Assembly: GCA_037447655.1 (NCBI GenBank)
Contig: JBBHKE010001575.1
Location: forward strand, 137,507 to 173,710
DNA: 36,204 bases
DNA from: Zygnema cylindricum
Lineage: Eukaryota; Streptophyta; Zygnematophyceae; Zygnematales; Zygnemataceae
Direction of reading: 5' to 3'
In this document: one piece after another, positions 12,018 through 23,146 of the stretch
How positions within the stretch are numbered: the stretch's first letter is position 1
Layout: the number at the start of each line of letters is the position of its first letter
Translations under genes and position numbers: made by a program
The notes under the pieces: model-generated
What the model was told of the DNA's origin: nothing
The model's database searches: none
Seen by the model: only the letters and a program-made list of their open reading frames with translations

Positions 12018-12457
12018 TTTTCAAACTTTGTGATCTTAAGGCTGGATTCAATGTTGAAGAAAGAGATAAAAAAATAATCAAATTCATACTTTTCTTTTTT
12101 TGAATCGGAACAATTGGAATGAAAAATGATAGCAATGTACATGAACCAAAGCTTCAAGAGATGGTTCTTTTAAAAATCTTTAATCATGTATTTAAGAATC
12201 TCAATTATACTTTGAAAAAACTAACGACCATCAAATTGGCAATCAAATTGGCAGTTTTTTCAAAGTATAAGCGAGATTCTTGAATTCATCATCGAAAATT
12301 TTTAGAGGAACCATCTCTTAAAGCTTTGGTTTATCTAAACCGATATCATTTTTCAGTTGTAATTGTTCCAATTCAGAAAAAAATAGTATGAATTTGGACA
12401 ATCTCTTATCTCCTTCTTCAATATTGCATCCATCCATGATTCTCACACAGTTTGAAG
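12018..12457. repeat. Inverted repeat, ~205 bp arms, ~30 bp loop
   Basis: The left arm 12018-12222 is the diverged reverse complement of 12253-12457. Matching words include AAAGCTTCAAGAGATGGTTC against GAACCATCTCTTAAAGCTTT, and ATACTTTGAAAAAACT against AGTTTTTTCAAAGTAT at the centre. The loop holds a tandem ATCAAATTGGC. The right arm is continuous with the leucine-rich fragment that follows, so the left arm looks like the copy. Confidence 0.75.
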
Positions 12458-13348
12458 AACATGTGGATGGCAGTTCTTCTCTTTGTAAACTAGAGAGTCT
12501 AAATGTTGTCCTTTACTTTCCAAATTAATTCATTAGGGTTGTTGAAAAGTATGCCCTTTCTCCAACAATCACGGAATTCACGACCCTTTTGAAGCCAAAA
12601 TTTGATCTTCTCGCGTTTCAAAAGTCTCTTGATCTCGCATTGCTAGCAGTTCAGCATTCGGAATTCCTCAAATGGAGGAAGGGAATCACTATTCGACATC
12701 CAACATTAAAGAATTTGAAAATAACTGTCGCCGCAACTTCACTCATAGTTGATTGCCCAAAGATGACGTTATTTACCGTCGAAAAGCTGTTTGTTCTCCA
12801 ATCCTCAAATTCGTTGAAACAAATATCTTTTCTTCAGAATGTTAGGTCTTCGATGATGTGGTCGTCGAAGTCGTGGATGGATTGACTGCGATCAAGGACC
12901 TTTTTTTCAACCGTAATACATCTCTCAATGTTTTGAGGAGACTTGTCTTTAGTTGCGAATCAAACCTCAGGAATTTGTGCATTTCATCCACTAGTCCATT
13001 TCAAGGAGTTACTTTGGTTGAAGATTTCTCACAATTGCCAAACATAGAAATTTTAATGATAACCGATATCCTGATTAATGGCTAAGTTTGGACATTGTGG
13101 AAAATTGGTGGAAAATTGTTGAAAGCTTGCGCAATTGGTTGAAAGCCTGCGCCTCACTGGGAATCTTGAATATACGGGAAAAGAAAGGAGTAGTTGACGT
13201 TGAGGATTACACCAACCTTGTCCAAAAAGTTACAAAGTTTAAAGTGGGAAGGAAAGGAGTAGTTGACTTTGAGGATTACACCGACCTTGTTCAAAAAGTT
13301 ACAAAGTTTAAAGTTGTCTATCCGAAGGTCCTCTTCAAGTGTCCTTGA
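12253..13348 (+). pseudogene. Broken leucine-rich-repeat-like gene fragment
   Basis: Readable in pieces on the plus strand: a segment ending SSLCKLESLNVVLYFPN then a stop (about 12380-12528), an open frame at 12529-12885 with LRR-like pattern (HPTLKNLKITVAATSLIVDC, KLFVLQSSNSLKQISFLQNV), a +1/-1 shift near 12850 into 12853-13085 (LNVLRRLVFSCESNLRNLCI, LPNIEILMITDILI), and another shift into 13088-13348 ending VLFKCP. The leucine spacing suggests an F-box/LRR or other LRR receptor C-terminus; no F-box is seen and I do not recognise the family. Frameshifts and a stop make it a probable pseudogene, although introns could hide some breaks. AATAAA near 13522 may be its old poly(A) signal. Confidence 0.5.
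13184..13318 (+). repeat. 69 bp tandem duplication (23 codons, in frame)
   Basis: The unit starting AAAGGAGTAGTTGAC at 13184 recurs at 13253 with a few substitutions. Both copies read KGVVD(V/F)EDYT(N/D)LVQKVTKFKV. The period is exactly 69 bp, so the frame is kept. Confidence 0.9.
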
Positions 13349-14860
13349 GATATACAGGAAGGTTTGTTGTCCCCTCTTGTGTTCACCTTTTTTGGTTGTA
13401 AATAGGACATTTGCCGCTTGTTGCAACTTCTTGGTTTGTTTTGTTTGCTTTCAGACAATATACATGTTTTAGTAGTATACAAAATAACACTTTCAAGATT
13501 TGCTAGCGAATTCGAAGAGTTCAATAAAGCTTTTGTGAAAATCTTGTTATTAATTTCTTTGGCGTCCATTGTTATCGGTTGAACAATTGTCGATGTTGAA
13601 GAAAAAATTTATGTGCAATATATTACAGTTTTTTTGTAGCTTTATTGTACATCATTGTTTTTTTCTCAGCATTCTCTTTATCTTGCTCTTTTTTTAGTTC
13701 GGCATATTGTTTTCCTTTCAAAATTTGTGGAGCTCTTCTAAGAACTTGAGCATTTGTTTTGATGTTACTTTTGTCCAAAAAGTAGGTGGTGCCTTTGCCA
13801 TGATACTTGCCTATCCTCGTGATGTGGCTCAGAATGAGAATGATTATGGCCACCGCGATGCTATGGATGACTTTGTTCCGTGTATGGTTGTCAAGATGTT
13901 TGGTTGCTTTGGCTGAGTTCCTTTAATACTTGTGCCCGGAATTCTTTCAAGAGAATTCTTTCCTGGGAAACCCTAGGAGCCCTCCGCTTTTTCCCTCTTT
14001 TCATTGTCATCTTTTATCTATGGTGGTGCAAGGTCCCATCTTCCTTCGATCTGCAGTTTAAGTTTTCCTTCTGCAGTTTAAGTTTTCCTTCGATCTGCAG
14101 TAGTTTTGGATCGTCGACATGTTTCAGAAATCCCTCTTTCAGTATTAGGTCGAGATTGGAGGATTTGGAGGATTTAAGAGGTTTGTGATGTAGCAACGAA
14201 TGATTTATAAATTTGGCACCTAGTCGAAGTTAGGAATAAATTTCATACGTTAGCGGAAGTTTGCCCAACGAGTGTTGGCAGTGAAAGCCGCCTATGATAA
14301 CATGCAAATTTTAGTACTATTAGATACCTTTAACTCCTCAAATGGAAAAATCCTCGCGTTACTATTTAGTGCTACAAGGGTGTTCTCTACATTTTGTTTT
14401 CAAGGGTCATACGAAGGCGAGAGGCTTTTATGGTGTAACTTCAAACACTGTTTGTAAAATTAACTTTCGATTCATTTTGGACTCCACATTTTTTGCAAGT
14501 CACAAAGAGAAAGACAAGTAATCTGTGCGCTTGTTGTCTTTCCAAGTTTTTTTTCGGAGGATTGAACTATTAACGAATATTTAAAATGACTTGGCCTTCC
14601 ACATTAGATTCCTTTGAATACTCTGAAGAGTTTTTTTGCTCTGGGCTACTATGAGATGGCATTAGGGCATCCATTTTTTTTGTCCCGGGCTTCTATGGAT
14701 GCTGAAGAAAGTGATAGAAGAGTGCACACTCTTCTACTTTGACACCAAGTAGAGAACTTGAGGAAAACTTTCCATCACTTTTTCTTCCGTCAAGTTTCTC
14801 GGATGCAAGATTTGGGACGCAAGGTAGACAGGTTGGAAACTAATCGATAAATGCAAAAAG
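13349..14860. other. No gene recognised; small tandem repeat at 14051-14090
   Basis: Minus-strand open frames (13623-13853 and 14014-14196) have lysine-rich translations but no recognised domain. CTGCAGTTTAAGTTTTCCTT is repeated twice in tandem (14051-14070, 14071-14090). Otherwise AT-rich spacer. Confidence 0.4.
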
Positions 14861-14865
14861 ACATT

Positions 14866-15045
14866 TTCCCTCCCCCTCTCCCTCTCACCTCCTCCCTTTC
14901 CTTCTCCCTCTCCCTTCCCATCCCTCTTTCCCTCTCCCCTTTCCATCCCTCTTTCCATCCCTCTTTCCCTCTCCCTCTCCCTCTTCCTTTCCCTCTCCCT
15001 TTGCCTCTCCAACTTCTCCTCTTTCCCTCTCCCTCTCATCTCTGA
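14866..15045. repeat. CT-rich low-complexity tract
   Basis: About 180 bp of CCCTCTCC / CCATCCCTCTTT variants. Its purine strand gives a spurious Glu/Arg/Gly-rich open frame. Confidence 0.9.
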
Positions 15046-17352
15046 GCTACAATGCCATTTGGTGAGAGCAGAAGTTTGGGGCAAATACTTCCAAAAAAAA
15101 AAAAGGTCTGAAATTGGGATAAATGCCTCTGAATATTGCAGGAAATATCTCACAAAAGGTGTTAGTCCTTAACAAATTAAATCAAATTTAATCAAATTGC
15201 CAAAAGAAAAAATAGCAACATTTAGCCATATTTTAGACAAAATAAATTTCGACATTTGGCAAAGTTGAGAGGGAGAGAGAGTGGGAGTAGGAGGAGTAAC
15301 GCCTTGATTTGTTTTAGTCATGTTATTTTTTTGAAATTTTTTAGAGTTTTTTGATTAATTTATTTCAGCATTTATTTTGTTTTTTTTTATTATTATTATT
15401 TTTAGTTTTTTTTTTTTCATGTAAATATGTTTTCTTTTTATTATTATTTATTGTTTTTTATTTTTTTCTGTTATTATGGTAACTTATTGGTTTATTATTT
15501 TAATAATATTAGTATGTTTTCTTTTTTTATTTTTCCCTCTCACTCTCCCTCTCCCTCTCCCCCACTCCTTAACTCCCTCCCCCCACCTCCCCTCCCCATC
15601 TCTCTCTTTGAGACATTCATATTAAACATCATTTATGAAAGTTGTTCTCGAATCTTTTTCAGGATCAGTTTTTTCCTCTTTAGTTTATCCTCACTTATAT
15701 TTCTACTTTTCATTTCGAGTATATTTTTCCATGATGTTTTATGCTTTCTGCTTTTTTCCAGTTCTGCTTCAAGTCTTTTGGTAATTTTCCTTCCCTCCTT
15801 TTCCTTCTTTCCTTCCACCTGCCATTCACTTCTTTTTCATTTATTCGAATGGAACCAATATTCATTCTTCATTCAGTATTATTTCATATATTCCCTAATT
15901 GGAGATCTTTCAAGAAATGGCATTTTTTTTCTTTTAAAAAAGACAAAATCATCAGACAAAAGAAAAAAACAAATCATAACAAATCAAAAATAAATCGAAG
16001 AGAATGCTATGCGAACCGCAATATCATATGTAAAATTTACAGAAAACCGTCGTCAACAATTTAATAAGGGGCGAAACCGAATCAAACAAAAATCCAATAA
16101 TGAAAAAGTAGCAACAATGACAATAAAAATGTAATGGCAAATTGAGGTAAAAAAAATGATATTATAGAAGTGGAATGACAAGTGAAAACACAAATGAAAT
16201 AATAAAAAAAAAAAAACCTCAAGAGAAAACTAAAAGGGCATTTTTTACTGCAAATTTTGAAATACATCTGTTCTTGGTGTCCTTAAACCAAGTCTGATAA
16301 CTATTTCCCTTTCCCTTCACCTCAATCCCTGCCATCACCCTCTCTCACACCCCCCGACTACCTCTCCCTTCATCTTCCTCTCTCCCTCTCCCCATATCTC
16401 ACACCCCTTGACTACCTCTCCCTTCATCTTCCTCTCTCCCTCTCCCCATATCTTCCCGTCTCCCTCTCCTCCCCCAACTTCCTCCTTCCCTTTCCCTTGA
16501 AAATAAAAGTACATGATCGATTCGCATATCAATATAAAATGAAACAATAATCTAAATCCAAGAGAGATTTATAAAAAGGAAAGCAAACCCTACAAAATCT
16601 TTGGTAACATTTATCCCCAAAAACAAAGGTAAACAACCTAAAAAATAAAAATTTACTTCCAAATGTTAAAATTTTACTTCACAAAAACTTCTTTATTCAC
16701 CAAGACAAAAAAAAACATAAAACCAACCCCTTCCTCTATCCTGAACCCTCTACCAGCCCTCGTACCGAAATACCCGAAAACCCAAAAATCTCAAAAATTA
16801 CATCCTCCCAAAAGAATCTACAAAAAAACCATCGCCTCAGCAACACTAAATTGACACCTATGTTTTGGCCATTGAATCTACTTTAGTATTCATAACAGTA
16901 AATAGCTTTTATCTAAACTATAGGCCTCCCTCTCTCTCTCTCTCTCTCCCCCTTTTGACCCTCGCTTTAGGGTTCCAAAGGTTCTAAAGCAACCACAACC
17001 GCATAGGAAGTATTTACTACATCCCTATTTAAAATAAAATCCATATCCACAATATTGTACGCGAAACGAGGGATGCCAATACAATATCGCAAATCGGACA
17101 AGGTTTGCCGATATCCAATTGAGTATTGGACTTTACAATACCTCTATAATATCACCTCCTCACAACATCTCATGTACTGATAATCGTCATATACTTTATA
17201 TTAGAATTATACTATTACATATTTGTCATATGCTTTATGCTATTATCTAGCGTAGATACGTAATCGCAATAAAATTGTTACAATGTGATCGTTTAAAATC
17301 CAAATGATAATGAAAAAAATGCAAAAAAAAAAAAATCCATTTTAAATTTATT
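15046..17352. other. AT-rich intergenic DNA with CT tracts, no gene
   Basis: Homopolymer A/T runs and CT-rich tracts at about 15533-15603, 16310-16500 and 16926-16952. The tract near 16360-16455 is a tandem duplication (CTACCTCTCCCTTCATCTTC repeated after ~49 bp). Long open frames here (for example 15427-15993) translate to Phe/Ser/Leu-rich low complexity and are not credible genes. Confidence 0.6.
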
Positions 17353-19786
17353 GCTCAGGAAACTGTCACATGGACAGAGTACAGCTGTCAAGCCGTACGG
17401 TTTTACTCCCGTCATTGCCCCGTACAAGACGGGCCAGAGCGTTCCATTTCCGGACCCGCGTTTGTCATTTTTCGAGTCAAATAATTTTGGGTCGAGGAAA
17501 ATAGCTCCGTTGTTCAGGCCTCAAGCCTGGGCCAATCAGAGACCGGCACTTAAAGATGCATATGCGAATGATAAAAAACCACATTGTAACAATTTATGCA
17601 AAATATAGAAATCTATCTTTACCTTGACGAGGTAAAAAAACTACTTCGCTTCTGATTCCTGTTTTTCTTTCTAATTTCGCGTCTCAGTTCTATTTACTTT
17701 AATCATTTTATTTATCTCGCAATTTACTAAAAATCCCAAGATTTTACACTAATCAAGATTCACATGCAAACGTGGCGAGACAAAAGTCACAAATGAGACA
17801 AACCTCCAACAAAACGACAAACATATTCTAAACATCTGAACAAGTGTTCACAACAACATACACCTGGAGCAATATTTACATGGCGCCGAAACTATAAGAA
17901 CGTGACTTTTTCAGTGCAAATACTTTCAGTTTGGAAATTTCATAGAAATTTCATACATTGGTTTGGACAACACTCAAGATATCTAAATATCAAAAAAAAA
18001 AAAAAAAAACAAGAAACACATAACCGTGTTCCGTGGGGGTCAGGGAGTCATATTTACGTTAGAAAATAAGACAGTTATACCCAAAAACTATGAGAATGAA
18101 GTAATAAAAAAAAAAAAAACAATAATAGGACGCCAACGTTGTCGTCGTCGTCATTGTTGTCGTCATCGTCGTCAAAAATGAGACTTTTAATTTGGAAATT
18201 TAATGAAAATTAATATTTTATTTGATCACAACAACGTTTATCTCAACAATATCTACACAACAGAAACAAAAAAAAAAACAAAAAAAATATATAAAAGGGT
18301 TTTTTGGGGTTCAGGGAGCCTGTGTTTACCGAAGCAACACAACACAGTAAAGCCCAAAACTCTCCATCTGTCACAGAAGTTTGTCGTTTTCTGCCGAAAC
18401 TTCCACGACGGCGCCGCCGCGAGGCGACCACCGCCGAACACGCCAAAAATCGTACGGAATCGCAGAAGCGTCCAAGAGCCACCAACATCCATCGCGACGA
18501 AAAACGTGAATCCTGCGACAGAAAAAATGGAAAAAAAGGTCAAAGACAGCAAAAAAAACGACAGGGACGATGTCACAAATTTTCACAAAAGTTCTTTCCC
18601 GAATTCCATCCCAATATAATTTGCAGAATCAAAATTAAACTGACGCCGACAATCATCTTCTTCAATTTCCATTCGAGCATTCGGTGCAACCCCGTCAGTC
18701 CACGTCACACTTTGTCACAAACCCATGACATAAAAAGTTAAAACTCAGCACGGTACAACAAACAATAATACTAACAGATAGAGATAAACAATTTTTTTAT
18801 AATAATAATTAAAAAAAAAAAATCATAAACTTGGACAATTTAGTACCACAGTCACAACAACAAAGCCATTAAAATTAATCGAAAACGGCGGCAGAAAAAA
18901 CAAATGCGGAAAAAAAAAATGGCAAGGGACAAAAACAACGAAAGAAACAAGAAGCACAAAAGAAAACAAATTCCCCCAAAAAAACACGCAAGTTGTAGGG
19001 TTTAAAAAAACCTTGTAAAGAAAAAGTGAGAACATTGCAAAGATATACTAAATTGATAGAAAATAATAAAAAAAAGAGCAAAGGGAAAAAAAAGGAAAAA
19101 ATCATACATCCGACATACCTTGAATTTTAATTCACCAAAAAAAAAAAAAAAAAAAAAAAAAAACTACTTTTTTTTTTTTTTTTTTATCCCTCCCCTCCTC
19201 CTACACCTAAACCTACTAGTACTAAAACATGGAGCCTACTACTACTAAAACATGGAAGACTTTCTCCGTTCACCCCATATCATCGAAAATCACAAAGAAA
19301 ATCATTTTGTAAAAGATAGGTAACCACTGGGGGGCGAGGGTCGAACCAGAGGCAGAAAAAAGGAAAAAAAAACGACTGAGGGGAGAAAAAACTGATCGAA
19401 TGGCACTGGACAGGAGAGCTTTTCCGAATTTATAGAAATCTGAACCGCAAGAGGAAGTATTGCTTCGTGAATTTAGTTCGAATCCTTAGTGTACGGAGAA
19501 AATCTCGACCGTCCGTTTATAGCTTAGATTATAATTCCATATTTGACAGACGATATCTTGCCCTACCAATAGCGCCGCTTCTTCACGTGCGCTCTAGCAC
19601 ACGTGTCGCTATGTTACGAATGTTCTTTCCCGAGAGGTGTGGCATGCCCAAAAAATTATACCGAAGCCGCAAAAGGCGGCCACTGGCCAGAGATGCGATA
19701 TGGAACCAATGAATCGATATACGTTCGGTGTGGGGAACAAATCGGGCTTCATGCAGGCTCGATTTCGCCTTAATGAGGTTCGGAGA
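17353..19786. repeat. Long direct repeat, copy A
   Basis: Starts GCTCAGGAAACTGTCACATG and ends TTAATGAGGTTCGGAGA. The same order of segments recurs in copy B (20334-25462) with scattered substitutions and indels, for example CAGGCCTCAAGCCTGGGCC (about 17516 and 21454), GCAGAAGCGTCCAAGAGCCA (about 18463 and 22099) and AGATCTCGACCGTCC-type words (about 19500 and 25185). Copy A lacks the MITE, the hairpin insertion and the HSP70 fragment of copy B, but has ~115 bp (about 17645-17755) that B lacks. No convincing gene: conserved-looking frames around 18370-18580 shift between copies. Confidence 0.85.
19137..19185. repeat. A27 / T18 hairpin-forming tract
   Basis: 27 A, then CTAC, then 18 T. Copy B has only a short interrupted A-rich and T-rich pair here (about 22730-22762), so the runs have expanded since duplication. 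Confidence 0.85.
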
Positions 19787-19827
19787 TGATTCGTGGTAGG
19801 TTAGGAGATGATTCGTGCTAGGTTCGG
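19777..19827. repeat. 22 bp tandem repeat at the end of copy A
   Basis: GGTTCGGAGATGATTCGTG-type unit begins at 19777, 19799 and (partial) 19821. Copy B has only the first GGTTCGGAGA. Confidence 0.8.
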
Positions 19828-20333
19828 AAATAAGCGGAGTTTTCGACAGAAACGTTTTGGTTTTTACTATCTCGAGATGTCCGAAAAGCATCTAAGCCGT
19901 TGATAATGGCGAATCGGTCGACGACTGCCACGTCATCTAGCACAGCATGACTTGTACACACGTGGTTACAACTTAAAAGCCCAGAAAGTACGTCAAAGCG
20001 CGCACGCGCTATCCTGTAAGATCTCAGAATCTGCAATCCAAACCGTAAAGGTCATCATCGAGATTCACAAACCCGGCATCGCTTTTGTCCATGTCTGTGT
20101 CACAGCAGTACCCGTATTTGTGCTACACAGTACAGTTCATAATGACACTCAGTCAAATTGTCCCTACCGTACCGTAGTGAAAAAAGTACAAACATGTACG
20201 GCAAACTGTAAAAGTCTTGCGTATCGATCTGATTCGGCAAACTTCAAAACTCCCTCGAGATGCGCACTGCGAAGCATCCCATTGGATGGTCGGCATCGCT
20301 AATGGAAAGAGTCAGGAAACTCTCAGGAAACTC
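19787..20333. other. Spacer between repeat copies, no gene recognised
   Basis: Unique within the window. Open frames reach 116 codons (19952-20302) without a recognisable domain. Just before copy B there is a short tandem of TCAGGAAACT. Confidence 0.4.
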
Positions 20334-20363
20334 GCTCACGAAACTGTCACATGGACAGAGTAA

Positions 20364-21316
20364 GGGTACGTCCCCATGTATTAAAGTATCGACTTTAATC
20401 TGTCGTTTTCACCCAAAACGCAGTTCCGTACGAGATAAACTTTAGCCGTACAAAAAAATCAATTCTTTAAAAGTACAGCAAACTTCAAGTCGATGCTTTG
20501 AATGTACTTCATGTTTGTCGTCATGTGAACGCATTTTGGCGTTTTCCTTTTTTCGACCCCCGGGCAAGAGAATCTAGCCCGTCAGAAAACTTCATCAAAA
20601 ATCACCTCGCGACCTGATTTCAGGGAAAGTACCGCCCAAGCAACGAATGAAAATGACCCACGCACGCTCCACACGAGTGGTAAAATTTTAGGACGAGGGA
20701 GAGTACTCGCTATTTTTCTCCCTGCCCGTCACGTGCATGTACGGAAAAGACGAGGATGTACGGAAAAAAATCTGCAGGGGTCTCGGACCTGCAATTTCAT
20801 TCATGGGTCCTCGATAGAATTTTGCATTGTCGTCGCCTCTCCCCTCTCCCTCTCACACTATCACTTTTATCTCTCACTTTTTAGAATGAGGCACGACAAA
20901 ACTGGTATGAAATGAAAGATATTTGAAAAATTAATCTTTTGACTACCTTTATGTATATTTTATGGCAAGTAGAGCGAAAAAAGTAGAGAAAACGAAATCG
21001 GGTATCCATGGCCGAAAGTTCTTGAAGCTGTGACGTCACAAGTGAGCGTGACGTCAAAATGTTACAAAACCCTAAACATCTGCCATGTCACAAAATTACA
21101 AAAATCTAGACGTCTACGACTGTCGCCGTTTTGGTTGGCGTCACCAATTTTGCAGTCGTCGTCAACCGTCACAAAGTTGTACCTACGTCTACAACAGTCA
21201 CATTTCAAAGTTCCGATTTCATTTTCGCACATAGGGACGCATTTCAAAGTAGTACGAAACACTTCACTACAGTCCAAAATACTTTTTCAAAGTATCGCTT
21301 ACATGGGGACGTACCC
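20364..21316. mobile_element. PIF/Harbinger-like MITE, 953 bp, non-autonomous
   Basis: Terminal inverted repeats: GGGTACGTCCCCATGTA at 20364 and its reverse complement ending ACGTACCC at 21316. Flanked by TAA on both sides (20361-20363, 21317-21319), a TWA-type 3 bp target duplication typical of PIF/Harbinger. Copy A has the uninterrupted site (ACAGAG-TAC-AGCTGTC at 17374-17389), which proves insertion after the A/B duplication. No transposase frame is seen. Inside are two TGACGTCA palindromes (21031-21038, 21049-21056) and a short CT tract (about 20837-20855). Confidence 0.85.
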
Positions 21317-22799
21317 TAAAGCTGTCAAGCCGTACAATTTTACTCCCGTCATCGCCCCTTATAAAACGGGCCAAAGCGTTCCATTTCCTGACCCGCGTTT
21401 GTCGTTTTTCAAGTCGGATGAATGTTGGGTCAAGGAAAATAACTCCGTTGTTCAGGCCTCAAGCCTGGGCCGATCAAAGACCGGCACTTGGAGATGCATA
21501 TGCGAATGATAAAAAACCACAATATCGAAATCTATCTTTTCCTCGCCGAGGTAAAAACCTACTTCATTCTCACTAATCAAGATTCACATGCAAACGTCGC
21601 GAGACAAGTCACAAAAGAGACAAATCTCAACAAAACAGATAACATATTCTACACATAAAAAAAAATGAACAACAATTGTCACCTCGAACAATATTTACAT
21701 GGCGTCAAAAATAAACTGTAAGAACATAGAATTACACATTTTCAGTAAGAAAATGACTTTTTCAGTTTGGAAATTTAATGAAAATTGAATACTTTTATTT
21801 GTTTGGCTGCAATTATCGTGCGTTTGAAGGGAAAGGGACAAAAGATTATTATCGACATTCACAACAATGAATATCTCAACAATATCTACAAAATAAAAAC
21901 AAGAGATTACAACAACAAAAACATAAATGGAGTTTCTATGGTTTAGAGAGTCGGTGTTTACATCGAAAAACAACACATTTGAACCCAAAACTCTTCCTAT
22001 GTCACATAATTTTGTCGTTTTCCGCCGAAAATACCACGACGGTGCCGCCGAGAAGCAGCCACCGCCGAAAACGCCAAAAGTTTGCCCGAATCAAATCGCA
22101 GAAGCGTCCAAGAGCCACCGACATCCATCACGACCGAAAACGCAAATTCAGTGAAAGAAAAAATGGAAAGAAAAAAGGACAAGACACGGAAGACAACAGG
22201 GACGACGTTACAATTTTTCACAAAATATTTACCCAATTTTTATTTTAATATGGTTTGCAAAATCAAGATTAAACTGACACCAACAATCATCGTCTTCAAT
22301 TTCCATTGGAGCATTCTAATGCAATCACTTCAATCCACGTCATATTTTGTTACAAACACACAACGTAAAGTTAATTAAACCCATAACATGAAATTTATGG
22401 AAAATACGGTACAACAAACAAAATAACTAACAAATAGATAACAATTTTTCTATAAAAGTAGTAAAAATATTCCAAAATTTAGACAATTTAAGACCTCAGT
22501 CGCACAACAGAGTCATTAAATTTATCAAAAACGGTGGCAAAAAAAAAACAAATGGCTCGGAAAAAAAAAAGGAACAAGGAACACAAGAAAAGAACAAAGA
22601 ACGCTCTCCTAAAAAAAAAGGGCAAGAACATTGCAAAGGTTTATTAAATTGAATAAAAAAAAAAAAAAAATAGCAAAGGAAGATAAAAGAAAAATCCATA
22701 ACATCTGCCATACTTTGAATTTAATCCACCAAAAAGAAACAGAAGAAAAAACTACTTTTTTTTTAATCCCGCCCCTCCTACACCTAAATCTACTACTAC

Positions 22800-23060
22800 G
22801 AGGGGTACAAAGCCGCGCCAGCGGAGGCGGCGTGCGCTCTTCTTTGGAGTAGCACGCGGAGGGGCTTGCTACTCCAAAGACACGTCACCCTTCGTGCTTG
22901 TAATTCGCTTCTAAAGCTTCCGTCTTGTATACATACCTTCTTGTAGTTCGCTTCAAAAGTTTTGGTCTTGCATACAGACCTTTGGTCATACCATACACTC
23001 CTCCGGTATTCTTACGCCATACCTTCTCTTTGGAGGTCGCTTGTCGGTGCTTTGCACCTT
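22800..23060. mobile_element. ~260 bp insertion in copy B with hairpin
   Basis: Copy A lacks this stretch: both copies share the CTCCTACACCTAAA-type sequence before it and TTTTCTCCGTTCACCCCATA after it. It contains a perfect 13 bp stem (CTTTGGAGTAGCA 22842-22854, TGCTACTCCAAAG 22867-22879) with a 12 nt loop, then two ~41 bp tandem units (CTTGTA(A/G)TTCGCTTC...). More GC-rich than its surroundings. Possibly a small transposon or SINE-like piece; terminal duplications are not clear. Confidence 0.5.
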
Positions 23061-23146
23061 GAACATCGATGATTTTCTCCGTTCACCCCATATTATCGAA
23101 AATCACAAAAAAAGTCATTTTGTAAAAGATTATATAACCACTAGGG

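Noticed and set aside
14734-15153. 139-codon minus-strand frame, Arg/Glu/Gly-rich
   Set aside because: It is the purine strand of a CT-rich tract; the repeated RERE translation is a composition artefact. The same applies to 8217-8510, 9673-9936, 11518-11772 and 35122-35475.
15427-15993. 188-codon plus-strand open frame
   Set aside because: Phe/Ser/Leu low-complexity translation of T-rich DNA, no domain, no splice or start context.
18253-18586. Secreted protein or gene start on the minus strand (MDVGGSWTLLRF)
   Set aside because: The motif occurs in copies A and B, but indels between them are not multiples of three and downstream frames differ, so there is no sign of coding constraint.
19777-19827. 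CRISPR-like array
   Set aside because: Only two and a half 22 bp units without spacers in a plant-like genome; a simple tandem repeat.
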